A stretch of DNA of 15,005 bases from Nonomuraea sp. (lineage in GTDB: Bacteria > Actinomycetota > Actinomycetes > Streptosporangiales > Streptosporangiaceae), in the NCBI GenBank assembly GCA_013362835.1, contig JABFVJ010000476.1, positions 1-15,005 on the forward strand, written 5' to 3'. Below are positions 6,853 through 14,919 of the stretch, piece by piece. The position numbers and the translations under genes are program-made. The stretch's first letter is position 1; each line of letters opens with the position of its first letter. Below the pieces are notes generated by a model that saw only the letters and a program-made list of their open reading frames with translations, was not told the DNA's origin and searched no databases.

Positions 6853-6865
6853 TGAACAATGTTCA
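6853..6865. promoter_or_regulatory. Inverted repeat between the divergent HAD and M20 genes
   Basis: TGAAC (6853-6857) and GTTCA (6861-6865) are exact reverse complements around AAT. The repeat overlaps the first possible M20 start codon (6859-6861) and abuts the second (6868-6870), so it would cover the transcription start if the gene is leaderless. Arms are short; treat as a candidate site only. Confidence 0.3.
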
Positions 6866-8061
6866 TCATGTCGTTCACTGAATCCGCGCTGGACATGCGG
6901 GACGAGCTCACCCGGCTCCGCCACTCCCTGCACACCACCCCCGAACTCGGCCTGCATCTCCCCCGCACCCAGGAGAAGGTGCTGGCGGCGCTGGACGGCC
7001 TCCCTCTGGAGATCACCACCGGCAAGACCCTCAGCTCGGTCACCGCGGTGCTCAGGGGCGGCAGACCCGGCCCTTCGGTGCTGCTGCGCGGCGACATGGA
7101 CGCCCTCCCCGTCGCCGAGCGCAACGACCTGCCCTTCATCTCCCAGACCCCCGGCCAGATGCACGCCTGCGGCCACGACCTGCACACCGCCATGCTCGCG
7201 GGCGCGGCCCGGCTGCTCAGCGACCGGCGCGAGGAGCTCGCCGGTGACGTGATCTTCATGTTCCAGCCGGGCGAGGAGGGCCACGAGGGCGCCAAGCACA
7301 TGATCGGCGAGGGCGTGCTCGACGCGGCCGGGACGCGGCCGGTGGCGGCGTACGGGATGCACGTGGTGTCGGCCATGCTGCCGGTCGGGCTGTTCGCCTC
7401 GCGTCCCGGGCCGATCATGGCGGCGGCCGACGTGTTCCAGGTGACGGTGAAGGGGCGCGGCGGCCACGGGTCGAGCCCGCACCGGGCGCTCGACCCGATC
7501 GCGGCCGGGTGCGAGATGGTGACGGCCCTGCAGACGATGGTGACCAGGACGTTCGACGTGTTCGACCCCGTGGTGATCACCGTCGGCACCTTCCACGGCG
7601 GCTCGGCCGACAACGTGATCCCCGAGGAGGCCCGCTTCGAGGCCACCGTGCGCACGTTCAGCAAGGAGCACCGGGTGCTGGTCAAGCGGCGCCTGGTGGA
7701 GGTGGTCGAGGGCATCGCGGCGGCCCACGGGCTGAGCGTGGAGACCTCGTTCGGGATGGGCTACCCGGTGACCGTGAACGACTCCGGCGAGGCCGGGTTC
7801 GTCTCCCGTACCGCCGACGAGCTGTTCGGGCCCGGCCGCTACTTCGTGGCGCCGCAGCCGGTCATGGGGTCGGAGGACTTCTCGTACGTGCTGGAGGAGG
7901 TGCCGGGCGCGTTCGTGTTCCTCGGCGCGTGCCCGCCCGACCGCGACCCGGCCACGGCTCCCTACAACCACTCGCCGGACGCCGTCTTCGACGACTCCGT
8001 GCTGCCCGACGGCGCGGCCCTGTACGCCTCGCTCGCCTTCGAGCGCCTTTCCGGGTCGTGA
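6859..8061 (+). CDS. M20-family metallopeptidase / amidohydrolase (hippurate or N-acyl-amino-acid hydrolase type)
   Basis: The 400-residue protein belongs to the M20D amidohydrolases, which cleave N-acyl or peptide-like amide bonds using two metal ions. Visible landmarks are RGDMDALPV (78-85), [10 protein letters not shown] (102-111) with C104 and H106, [11 protein letters not shown] (138-148) with E139/E140, H168, [12 protein letters not shown] starting the dimerisation lid, [18 protein letters not shown] and H371 in YNHSPD. No signal peptide is present. Two starts are possible, ATG 6859 and ATG 6868; neither has a ribosome site. The second (397 residues) is plausible if the mRNA is leaderless. 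Its stop overlaps the start of the alcohol dehydrogenase gene (TGATG), so the two are translated together. Substrate class (acyl amino acid, hippurate, auxin-like conjugate) cannot be fixed from sequence. Confidence 0.9.
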   Translation: MFIMSFTESALDMRDELTRLRHSLHTTPELGLHLPRTQEKVLAALDGLPLEITTGKTLSSVTAVLRGGRPGPSVLLRGDMDALPVAERNDLPFISQTPGQMHACGHDLHTAMLAGAARLLSDRREELAGDVIFMFQPGEEGHEGAKHMIGEGVLDAAGTRPVAAYGMHVVSAMLPVGLFASRPGPIMAAADVFQVTVKGRGGHGSSPHRALDPIAAGCEMVTALQTMVTRTFDVFDPVVITVGTFHGGSADNVIPEEARFEATVRTFSKEHRVLVKRRLVEVVEGIAAAHGLSVETSFGMGYPVTVNDSGEAGFVSRTADELFGPGRYFVAPQPVMGSEDFSYVLEEVPGAFVFLGACPPDRDPATAPYNHSPDAVFDDSVLPDGAALYASLAFERLSGS

Positions 8062-9026
8062 TGCGCGCCTGGGCGGTGGACACGCCGGGCCCGATCGCGA
8101 CCGGTCCGCTGCGCCGGGTCGAGCGGGACGTGCCCCGGCCGGGGCCCGGCGAGGTGCTGGTACGGGTGGAGGCGTGCGGCGTGTGCCGTACGGACCTGCA
8201 CCTGGCCGAGGGCGACCTCGCGCCGCGCCGGCCGCTGACCACCCCCGGGCACCAGGTGGTGGGCCGGGTCGAGGGCTCCGGCGAGCGGGTGGGGGTGGCC
8301 TGGCTGCGCTCCACGTGCGGCCGGTGCCGCTACTGCGCGCGCGGCATGGAGAACCTGTGCCCGGACTCCACGTACACCGGCTGGGACGCCGACGGGGGCT
8401 ACGCCGACTACGTCGTGGCCCCCGCCGCCTACGTCTACCCGCTGCCCGGCGACGTGCCCGCCGAGCGGCTGGCGCCGCTGCTGTGCGCGGGGATCATCGG
8501 CTACCGGGCGCTGGCCCGCTGCGACCTGCCGCCGGGCGGCCGGCTCGGCATCTACGGCTTCGGCTCCTCGGCCCATCTCACCGCCCAGGCGGCCATCGCG
8601 CGGGGCGCCACCGTGCACGCCGTCACCAGGTCGGCCGACTCCAGGCGGCTGGCGCTGGAGCTCGGGGCGGCCTCGGCGGGCGACCGTCCGCCCGAGCCGC
8701 TGGACGCGGCGATCCTGTTCGCGCCGGTCGGCGACCTGGTGCCGCCCGCGCTGGAGGCGCTCGACCGGGGCGGCACGCTGGCGGTCGCGGGAATTCACCT
8801 GACCGACGTGCCCGTTCTGAACTATGAGCGCCACCTGTTCCAGGAGCGCACCCTGCGCAGCGTGACGGCCAACACCAGGGCCGACGGACACGCCTACCTG
8901 GAGCTCGCCCTGGCCCATCCGCCGAGGGTCGCCACAAAGATCTACCCGATGGACGAGGCCGCCCGCGCGCTGACGGATCTGGCGGCGGGCCGGGTGAATG
9001 GGGCCGCGGTCCTGGTCACGGGCTGA
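8061..9026 (+). CDS. Zinc-binding alcohol dehydrogenase family protein (medium-chain)
   Basis: The 321-residue protein is a medium-chain zinc dehydrogenase of the shorter actinobacterial-type subgroup. The catalytic-zinc region has C42 in [15 protein letters not shown]64 in TPGHQVVG and C142 in [12 protein letters not shown]. The structural-zinc loop has four cysteines, C86, C89, C92 and C100. The NAD(P) Rossmann motif is [11 protein letters not shown], a variant of GxGxxG. The usual Glu after the catalytic His (GHE) is Gln here, a change also found in parts of this subgroup. The ATG start (8061-8063) overlaps the preceding stop by one base and has no clear ribosome site, implying translational coupling with the M20 gene. 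It could oxidise the alcohol/aldehyde produced by, or feeding, that hydrolase, but this is only inferred from position. Confidence 0.88.
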   Translation: MRAWAVDTPGPIATGPLRRVERDVPRPGPGEVLVRVEACGVCRTDLHLAEGDLAPRRPLTTPGHQVVGRVEGSGERVGVAWLRSTCGRCRYCARGMENLCPDSTYTGWDADGGYADYVVAPAAYVYPLPGDVPAERLAPLLCAGIIGYRALARCDLPPGGRLGIYGFGSSAHLTAQAAIARGATVHAVTRSADSRRLALELGAASAGDRPPEPLDAAILFAPVGDLVPPALEALDRGGTLAVAGIHLTDVPVLNYERHLFQERTLRSVTANTRADGHAYLELALAHPPRVATKIYPMDEAARALTDLAAGRVNGAAVLVTG

Positions 9027-9104
9027 ACGACGGCGTTGGAGATTGGCGTCATTCGGACTAGCTGTGAAGGAAAGTTACATTACACTCACAACGTCTGGAG
9101 ATTA

Positions 9105-9133
9105 TTGACGCTGCCTGCTGGCGACCGTAGGGT
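9105..9133 (+). promoter_or_regulatory. Promoter of the ABC importer operon
   Basis: TTGACG (9105-9110) and TAGGGT (9128-9133) are separated by exactly 17 bases, a near-consensus vegetative promoter for actinomycetes. The region from 9040 to 9110 is more AT-rich than its surroundings. Transcription would start about 9140, giving a leader of about 45 bases before the SBP start at 9186. Confidence 0.65.
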
Positions 9134-9148
9134 CCGGTCAATCCCTAC
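9127..9148. promoter_or_regulatory. Inverted repeat over the -10 box, candidate operator
   Basis: GTAGGG (9127-9132) and CCCTAC (9143-9148) are exact reverse complements separated by ten bases. The left arm contains most of the -10 box and the right arm lies just after the predicted transcription start, an ideal position for a repressor. This suggests substrate-dependent control of the importer, possibly by a GntR-, TetR- or LacI-type protein. No regulator gene is in the window. Confidence 0.5.
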
Positions 9149-9185
9149 AGATCCTCAACAGGTCCGACATCCCCCGGAGCGGCAG

Positions 9186-11006
9186 ATGAAGCGACTGGCA
9201 GCGGTAGTGGCGTTGCTGGGCCTCGCCACCGCCACAGCAGCGTGCAGTGGTGGCACAACCAACAAGTCCGGCGGCTCGAGCGGTGGTGGTGGCGGACTGT
9301 TCACCACGATCGACGTCAACAGGCCGGGCATCGACCCGTCCGGTCCCGCCAACCCCTGGGCTCCCAAGGGCAACGCCTTCATGGGCTACAACGCCATGAA
9401 GCTCGGCTGGGTCAAGAACCACCTGACCGACCCCAACCAGTTCTACCCGGGCATCGCGGCCAGCTGGGAGATCGCGCCCGACAACTCCTCGATCACCATC
9501 CACCTGCAGCCGAACGGCAAGTGGTCCGACGGCAAGCCGGTGACCGCCGAAGACGTCAAGCTGTCGATCGGCCTGGCCTACACCACCGGCAGCACCGCCT
9601 TCGCGATCACCCCGGGCGCCGCCGGAGCCGCGGCCGAGGTGACGGTCGTCGACGACAAGACGGTCAAGGTCACCCAGGACATGACGAACCCGAGCGCGAA
9701 GTTCGCCCGCGGCGTCATGGACAACTGGGTCGTCCCGGCGCACGTGTGGAGCAGCGTGCTCCCCGCGAACTTCTGGGACACGCTCAAGACCTCGCGCGGC
9801 ACCGGTGACGCGGCCGACAAGGCCCGCGAGGAGATCCTCGGCATCGGCCAGAAGGTGCTCGCCTTCGCGCCGCCGAAGGACGTCTCCGCCGGCCCGTTCG
9901 TGCTGGAGCGCGTCAACCCCGGCGAGGCGCTGCTGCTGAAGAACAAGAGCTTCTACAACGCCGCGAACGTCGCCCCCGACCAGGTGAAGTTCCTCAACTA
10001 CAGCGGCAACGAGCAGATCTGGAACTACCTGACCGCCGGCAAGCTGGACCACGCGGGCTTCACCGCGGCCCCCGCCGACGTGATGAACCGGATCAAGCAG
10101 GCGCCCGGCGCCAACATCATCAAGGGCTTCTCGCCGGTGGCCGTCGGCCTGGCGTTCAACCAGTCGAAGAAGCCGTACGACAACGTGCACGTGCGGCGCG
10201 GGCTGGCGTACCTGATCGACCGTGACCAGGTGACGAAGGTGGCCTCGCCCGAGGGCGGCACGCCGGCCGTGACGACCTCCGGCATCCACCAGAAGCCGGC
10301 GCAGGAGTGGATCGGCGCCGAGCTGAACAACCTGGAGCCGTACAAGCACGACGTGGCCAAGGCGGAGGAGGAGTTCAAGGCGGCCGGCCTGCAGAAGAAG
10401 GACGGCAAGTGGGCGCTGGCCGACGGCACCCCGTGGAAGATGACCATGAACGCCCCGTCCGGCTTCTCCGACTGGATCTCCGCCGAGGAGAACATCAAGA
10501 GCCAGCTCGTCGAGAGCGGCGTCGACGCCGAGGTCGTGACCGTCGCCGACTACCCGATCTACCTGGAGGAGCTCGCGGCCGGCAAGTACGACGCCGGCTT
10601 CTGGCTGCTGGCGCTCGGCCCCGCGCCGTACGACATCTACCAGCGCCTCTACGGCGCCTCCAACGGCTGGACCAACGTCGCGGGCAAGGTCAAGCACAGC
10701 GCCCCCGGCAAGGCCGGCAACTGGATGGGCGGCGCCGAGGAGATCGAGGTCGACGGCGCCAAGGTCAACCCCGGTGAGCTGACCGGCAAGCTGAACAGCG
10801 TATCCGCCGAGGACGCCAAGCCGATCATGGCGCAGCTCGCCAAGGCCGCCAACCAGGACCTGCCGCTCATCCAGCTCTGGGACTACGTGAACACCCAGTT
10901 CACCAACACCAACAGGTTCATCGGCTGGCCCGAGCAGGACAGCGACCTTCTCCGCCTGCCCGCTGGAGTGTGGATCCAGCTCGGCATGGTGAAGAAGAAG
11001 CAGTAA
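9186..11006 (+). CDS. ABC importer substrate-binding lipoprotein, SBP family 5
   Basis: The 606-residue protein starts with a short lipoprotein signal (MKRLAAVVALLGLATATAAC; lipobox TAAC with lipidated C20), then a flexible Ser/Gly linker to about residue 38. It is therefore attached to the outer face of the membrane. The body has the family 5 (DppA/OppA-type) pattern: WEIAPDNSSITIHL and KWSDGKPVTAEDVKLSI near residues 95-125, GPFVLERVNPGEALLLKNKSFYN around 235-260, and VGLAFNQSKKPYDNVHVRRGLAYLIDRD in the second lobe. GGAG six bases before the ATG decides the start; the frame is open further upstream but that part covers the promoter. It is the first gene of a five-gene operon. At about 600 residues it is longer than most dipeptide-binding proteins and in the range of oligosaccharide- or large-peptide-binding members. 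Confidence 0.92.
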   Translation: MKRLAAVVALLGLATATAACSGGTTNKSGGSSGGGGGLFTTIDVNRPGIDPSGPANPWAPKGNAFMGYNAMKLGWVKNHLTDPNQFYPGIAASWEIAPDNSSITIHLQPNGKWSDGKPVTAEDVKLSIGLAYTTGSTAFAITPGAAGAAAEVTVVDDKTVKVTQDMTNPSAKFARGVMDNWVVPAHVWSSVLPANFWDTLKTSRGTGDAADKAREEILGIGQKVLAFAPPKDVSAGPFVLERVNPGEALLLKNKSFYNAANVAPDQVKFLNYSGNEQIWNYLTAGKLDHAGFTAAPADVMNRIKQAPGANIIKGFSPVAVGLAFNQSKKPYDNVHVRRGLAYLIDRDQVTKVASPEGGTPAVTTSGIHQKPAQEWIGAELNNLEPYKHDVAKAEEEFKAAGLQKKDGKWALADGTPWKMTMNAPSGFSDWISAEENIKSQLVESGVDAEVVTVADYPIYLEELAAGKYDAGFWLLALGPAPYDIYQRLYGASNGWTNVAGKVKHSAPGKAGNWMGGAEEIEVDGAKVNPGELTGKLNSVSAEDAKPIMAQLAKAANQDLPLIQLWDYVNTQFTNTNRFIGWPEQDSDLLRLPAGVWIQLGMVKKKQ

Positions 11007-11015
11007 GAAAGCCCT

Positions 11016-12026
11016 ATGAAGGTTGTCGCACGGCGGCTCGCGGGCCATCTGGCCCGCGGGATCGCCATGATCCTCGTTGTCGCCACCATCACCTTCTTCA
11101 TCGTCAGAAGCATCCCGGGCGACCCGATCGCCGCGAACGTGCAGAAGCTCATCGAGCGCGGCATGTCTCCGGAGGCGGCCGAACAGGCCACCCGCGTGAT
11201 GTACGGCTTCCAGCCCAAGGGCACCCTCTGGGAGCAGTACGTCGACTACATGGGCGGCCTGCTCACCTTCGACCTGGGCCAGTCCATCACCCACGCGGGT
11301 CAGCCGGTCACCTCGGTGCTGGGCGAGGCCACCAAGTGGACCGTTCTACCGGTGCTCGCCGGGACGCTGCTCAGCTTCCTCGTCGGCATCATCCTGGGCG
11401 TCTACGCGGCCATCAAGCGCTCGGGCAAGCTCGGCGACCTGCTGGCGATCTCCGGGTCGCTGCTGCACGGCGTCCCCCAGTACGTGCTGGGGCTGCTGCT
11501 GAGCGCGGTCTTCGCCACGCTCATCCCGCTCCTGCCCGCGGACGGGCCGGTGGACATCCTGTTCGAGCCCGGGTTCAACGCCGGCTACATCGGCTCGCTG
11601 GTCGACCACGCGGTGCTGCCGGTGGCGACGTACGCGCTGGCGGCCTACGGCGGGTGGATCCTGTCGATGAAGTCGAGCGTCGTCACGGTGCTCGGCGACG
11701 ACTTCATCCTGGCGGCCGAGCTGCGCGGGATGAAGCGGTCGATCGTCTTCAGGTACATCGCGCGCAACGCGATCCTGCCGCTGTTCACGATCCTCGCGCT
11801 CTCGCTCGGCCTGCTGCTGGGCGGCGCGGTGTTCATCGAGCGCATCTTCAACTACCCGGGGCTCGGGCTGCTGCTGATCGACAGCATCACGATGCGCGAC
11901 TACGCCCTGATGGGCGGGGCGTTCCTGCTGATCACGGCGGCCATCATCGTCGCGAACATCATCGCCGACCTGTTCTACAGCGTCATCGACCCGCGGGTGC
12001 GCAGCGAGGAGGAGCTGTCACGATGA
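11016..12026 (+). CDS. ABC importer permease, DppB/OppB type
   Basis: This 336-residue inner-membrane protein has an N-terminal membrane helix (about 13-31) followed by RSIPGDPI, the usual DppB/OppB signature, then an external segment and five more hydrophobic segments (about 107-130, 143-172, 197-217, 252-275, 297-322). The EAA loop that docks the ATPase is DDFILAAELRGMKRSIVFRY with IARNAILP following (about 228-255). It forms the channel together with the next permease. It starts nine bases after the SBP stop with only a weak purine-rich site (AAGAAAG) upstream. Its stop overlaps the start of the next gene by four bases (ATGA), so the two permeases are translationally coupled. Confidence 0.93.
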   Translation: MKVVARRLAGHLARGIAMILVVATITFFIVRSIPGDPIAANVQKLIERGMSPEAAEQATRVMYGFQPKGTLWEQYVDYMGGLLTFDLGQSITHAGQPVTSVLGEATKWTVLPVLAGTLLSFLVGIILGVYAAIKRSGKLGDLLAISGSLLHGVPQYVLGLLLSAVFATLIPLLPADGPVDILFEPGFNAGYIGSLVDHAVLPVATYALAAYGGWILSMKSSVVTVLGDDFILAAELRGMKRSIVFRYIARNAILPLFTILALSLGLLLGGAVFIERIFNYPGLGLLLIDSITMRDYALMGGAFLLITAAIIVANIIADLFYSVIDPRVRSEEELSR

Positions 12027-12922
12027 GCGTCATCCTGGAGAGCACCTCCACCGGCGCGACCATGCGGCGCAACTTCTGGTCCGGCGTGTGGCGCGTGATG
12101 CGGCGCAAGCCGAGCCGCCTGGCCGGGGCCGCGATCATGCTCGGATTCGTCTTCATGGGCGTGTTCGGGCCGATGTTCTACCCCGACCCGCTCCCCCGCG
12201 ACACCGACCAGATCACCAGGCCGCCGAGCGCCGGGCACTGGCTCGGCACCGACGACCAGGGCAGGGACGTCATCGCGCTGGTCGTCACCGGCTCCCGGTA
12301 CGTCCTGCTCGCCGCCCTGGTGACCGCCCTCATCACCGTGGTCCTCGGCACCGCGCTCGGCCTGTTCTCGGGCTTCAAGCGCGGGCGCTGGGACACCGTG
12401 CTCATGCGCCTGACCGACATGAAGCTCACGATTCCCGGCCTGCCGCTGCTGCTGGTCCTGTCGACCGTGTGGAAGTTCAGCAGCGCGGTGCAGATGGGCG
12501 TGGTGCTGGGGCTGCTGAGCTGGGGCAGCGTGGCCAGGGCCGTACGGTCGCAGACGTTGTCGCTGCGGGAGCGCGGCTTCATCGAGGCGGCCCGCGGGCT
12601 CGGCCTGTCCACGACCCACATCGTGGGCAAGGAGCTGCTGCCCAGCATGGCGCCCTACATCGCGATGAACATGCTCATCGCGGTCACCAACGGCGTCTAT
12701 TCGCAGGTGGGGCTGTTCTTCCTGGGCGTGCTGCCGTACGAGTCGAACAACTGGGGCCAGATGCTCAACACGGCGGTGTTCCGTTCAGGGGCGCTGACCG
12801 TGCCGAGCGCGCTGGGCTTCCTGCTCGGGCCGCTGCTGGCGATCCTGCTGCTCACGCTCGCCATCGTGCTCGTGGTCGACGCCATGGACGAGATCTTCAA
12901 CCCCCGGCTGCGCGAGGAGTAA
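12023..12922 (+). CDS. ABC importer permease, DppC/OppC type
   Basis: The 299-residue permease has the DppC/OppC layout: a cytoplasmic N-terminal stretch with WRVMRRKPSRLAGAAIM leading into helix 1 (about 33-52), the external PPSAGHWLGTDDQGRDV motif (67-83) that is diagnostic for this family, then five more membrane helices. The EAA loop is RGFIEAARGLGLSTTHIVGK with ELLPSMAP following (about 184-211). The ATG overlaps the end of the preceding permease (ATGA) and has GAGGAG eight bases upstream, which fixes the start. It pairs with that permease to make the translocation pore. Only three bases separate its stop from the next start. Confidence 0.93.
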   Translation: MSVILESTSTGATMRRNFWSGVWRVMRRKPSRLAGAAIMLGFVFMGVFGPMFYPDPLPRDTDQITRPPSAGHWLGTDDQGRDVIALVVTGSRYVLLAALVTALITVVLGTALGLFSGFKRGRWDTVLMRLTDMKLTIPGLPLLLVLSTVWKFSSAVQMGVVLGLLSWGSVARAVRSQTLSLRERGFIEAARGLGLSTTHIVGKELLPSMAPYIAMNMLIAVTNGVYSQVGLFFLGVLPYESNNWGQMLNTAVFRSGALTVPSALGFLLGPLLAILLLTLAIVLVVDAMDEIFNPRLREE

Positions 12923-12925
12923 CAA

Positions 12926-13912
12926 GTGGCCGAACAAGCGCCGGGAGTGCGCATCGACGGCCTCACGGTCGTCTACAAGACCCCCGCGGGCGAGCTGCCC
13001 GCCGTCAGGGACGTCACGCTGACCCTGGAGCCAGGCTCGATCACCGGCATCGTCGGCGAGTCCGGCTCCGGCAAGTCGACGCTGGCGCTGTCGCTGCTCA
13101 ACGCGGTCCAGCCGCCGGGCAGGATCGCCGGAGGCAGCGTCGAGATCGACGGCCTCGGCGACGTGACCGGCTTCCGTGGCGAGCAGCTCCGCAAGGCGCG
13201 GGGCAAGCACATCGGGTACGTCTTCCAGGCGGCCCAGAACTCGCTCAACCCGCTCAAGACGGTCGGCAAGCAGCTGCTCGACCTCGGCCGTTCACACGGC
13301 GTGGAGGACCTGCGCGGCCTGGTCCGCGAGGCCAAGGAGCTGCTCGGCAGGATGGGCCTCGACGGCGCGCGCGTGCTCGACTCGCACCAGCACGAGCTGT
13401 CCGGAGGCATGCGCCAGCGCGTCGGCATCATGCTGGCGCTGGTGCTCAACGCCCACCTGGTGGTGCTCGACGAGCCGACGACGGCGCTCGACATGATCAC
13501 CCAGGCGAACATCCTGAAGATCGTCCGCGAGGTGCACGCCGAGCGCGGCCTGACCACGCTCGTCATCACGCACGACATCGGCGTCGTGGCCGAGGTCGCC
13601 GACCGCCTGGTCGTCATGTACGGCGGCCGCCTGGTCGAGCAGGGCCCCACCCGCGAGGTGCTGGCCTCCCCCAGCCACCCCTACACGCGGGGCCTGATCA
13701 AGGCCATCCCCCGGCTCGTGGGCGACATCGCCGAGGCCCAGGCGCTGCCGGGACGGCCGCCGACGCTGACCACCGTGCCGAAGGAGGGCTGCGTGTTCAG
13801 AGAGCGCTGCGCGCTGCGCATGGACGTGTGCGACACCGTCGACCCGCAGGCCGTGGAGCAGGGATCGAGGATCGTGGCCTGCCACGCCGTGACCGTGAAG
13901 GAGCACGCGTGA
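12926..13912 (+). CDS. ABC importer ATPase, DppD/OppD type
   Basis: The 328-residue ATPase has every catalytic motif: Walker A GESGSGKST (44-52), Q-loop Q101, signature LSGGMRQR (158-165), Walker B LVVLDEP (178-184) with catalytic E183, D-loop ALDM (187-190) and switch H216 in ITHD. The C-terminal oligopeptide/dipeptide transporter domain holds HPYTRGL and four cysteines, C289, C295, C302 and C319, in the spacing proposed to hold an iron-sulfur cluster in related transporters. The start is GTG (12926-12928) with GAGGAG seven bases upstream in the end of the previous gene. It should form a heterodimer with the following ATPase. Its stop overlaps the next start (GTGA). Confidence 0.94.
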   Translation: MAEQAPGVRIDGLTVVYKTPAGELPAVRDVTLTLEPGSITGIVGESGSGKSTLALSLLNAVQPPGRIAGGSVEIDGLGDVTGFRGEQLRKARGKHIGYVFQAAQNSLNPLKTVGKQLLDLGRSHGVEDLRGLVREAKELLGRMGLDGARVLDSHQHELSGGMRQRVGIMLALVLNAHLVVLDEPTTALDMITQANILKIVREVHAERGLTTLVITHDIGVVAEVADRLVVMYGGRLVEQGPTREVLASPSHPYTRGLIKAIPRLVGDIAEAQALPGRPPTLTTVPKEGCVFRERCALRMDVCDTVDPQAVEQGSRIVACHAVTVKEHA

Positions 13913-14919
13913 TCACCGGGACCGGCATCGTCAAGACGTACAGGCAGCGTGGCAGCGTGCTCGCCGGGCGGGAGGTGCGGGCGCTGCGCGGGGTCGACTT
14001 CGCCATCCCCAAGGGCGGCGCGGCCTCCTTCATCGGCGAGTCCGGGTGCGGCAAGACCACGCTCGGGCGGATCATCGCGGGGCTGGAGACGTACGACGAG
14101 GGCGAGATCGTCATCGGCGACGTGCCCATGTCGGGGCTGAAGCAGAAGAAGCGGCAGCCGTACTTCCGCAAGATCCAGATGATCCACCAGGACCCGTACT
14201 CGGCGCTGAACCCGACCCGTACGGTCCACCAGGCGCTGCACGCGCCGCTCAGCCTGCGGGCCGGGCAGACCGGGCGGTCGAAGGAGTGGATCGAGGAGCG
14301 GGCCGCCGAGGTGCTGTCGCTGGTGGGCCTGGACCCTGGCTCGGTGCTGTCGCGCTACCCGCACCAGCTGTCGGGCGGCATGCGGCAGCGGGTGGTCATC
14401 GCCCGCGCGCTGACCGTCGACCCGGAGATGCTGGTCGCCGACGAGGCCGTCTCGATGATCGACGTCTCCCTGCGGCTCGGCATCCTGGCGCTGCTGAAGG
14501 ACCTGCGCGAGCGGCTGGGCGTGAGCGTGCTGTTCATCACCCACGACGTCGCCACGGCCCGCTACATCGGCGACGACGGCGAGCTGTACGTCATCTACCG
14601 CGGCCAGGTCGTGGAGCGCGGCCCGGTCGACACGATCATCGCCGACCCGGTGCACCCGTACACGCAGTCGCTGCTGTCGGCCATCCCCGTGCTGCACGGT
14701 CTGGAGGAGCCGGGCGAGCAGCCGGTGACGCCGCTGGAGTCGCTGGACGAGAGCCAGTCCGACGAGGGCTGCCTGTTCGTCCGCCGCTGCCCGTTCAGGG
14801 GCGAGCGGTGCGCGGGCGAGCGGCCGCTGCTGCAGGTCACCGAGGGCGTGCCGCAGGAGCACGCGTGCTTCTACCCCGAGCGGCGCAGCGTGATCGCGCG
14901 CCCGATGAGCGAGGTGTGA
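13909..14919 (+). CDS. ABC importer ATPase, DppF/OppF type
   Basis: The 336-residue ATPase has Walker A GESGCGKTT (43-51), Q-loop Q94 in HQDPYSALNP, signature LSGGMRQR (154-161) and switch H212 in ITHD. Walker B/D-loop reads VADEAVSMIDVS (176-187), where most family members have DEP and SALDVS. The catalytic E179 and D185 are kept. The C-terminus again carries four cysteines: C288, C294, C301, C320. The GTG start (13909-13911) overlaps the previous stop and has AAGGAG five bases upstream, which fixes it. The SMIDVS and THDVATARYI features resemble, from memory, sugar-importing members of this family. It is the last importer gene visible and overlaps the start of another gene. Confidence 0.93.
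   Translation: MITGTGIVKTYRQRGSVLAGREVRALRGVDFAIPKGGAASFIGESGCGKTTLGRIIAGLETYDEGEIVIGDVPMSGLKQKKRQPYFRKIQMIHQDPYSALNPTRTVHQALHAPLSLRAGQTGRSKEWIEERAAEVLSLVGLDPGSVLSRYPHQLSGGMRQRVVIARALTVDPEMLVADEAVSMIDVSLRLGILALLKDLRERLGVSVLFITHDVATARYIGDDGELYVIYRGQVVERGPVDTIIADPVHPYTQSLLSAIPVLHGLEEPGEQPVTPLESLDESQSDEGCLFVRRCPFRGERCAGERPLLQVTEGVPQEHACFYPERRSVIARPMSEV

Noticed and set aside
6807..7715. Upstream extension of the HAD reading frame
   Set aside because: The added residues are antisense to the M20 gene, Ser/Arg-rich and outside the HAD fold. A GTG directly before motif I gives the normal family length.
9027..9060. Possible terminator after the alcohol dehydrogenase gene
   Set aside because: Only a weak, mismatched GACG/CGTC pairing and no T-run.
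9063..9090. TGTGA and TCACA as a CRP-type site ahead of the importer promoter
   Set aside because: The arms are 18 bases apart instead of six, so it does not fit a CRP dimer; probably chance.
9138..11294. Long minus-strand frame opposite the SBP gene
   Set aside because: The plus strand carries a lipoprotein signal, ribosome site and family motifs; the antisense product is low-complexity with no recognisable fold.
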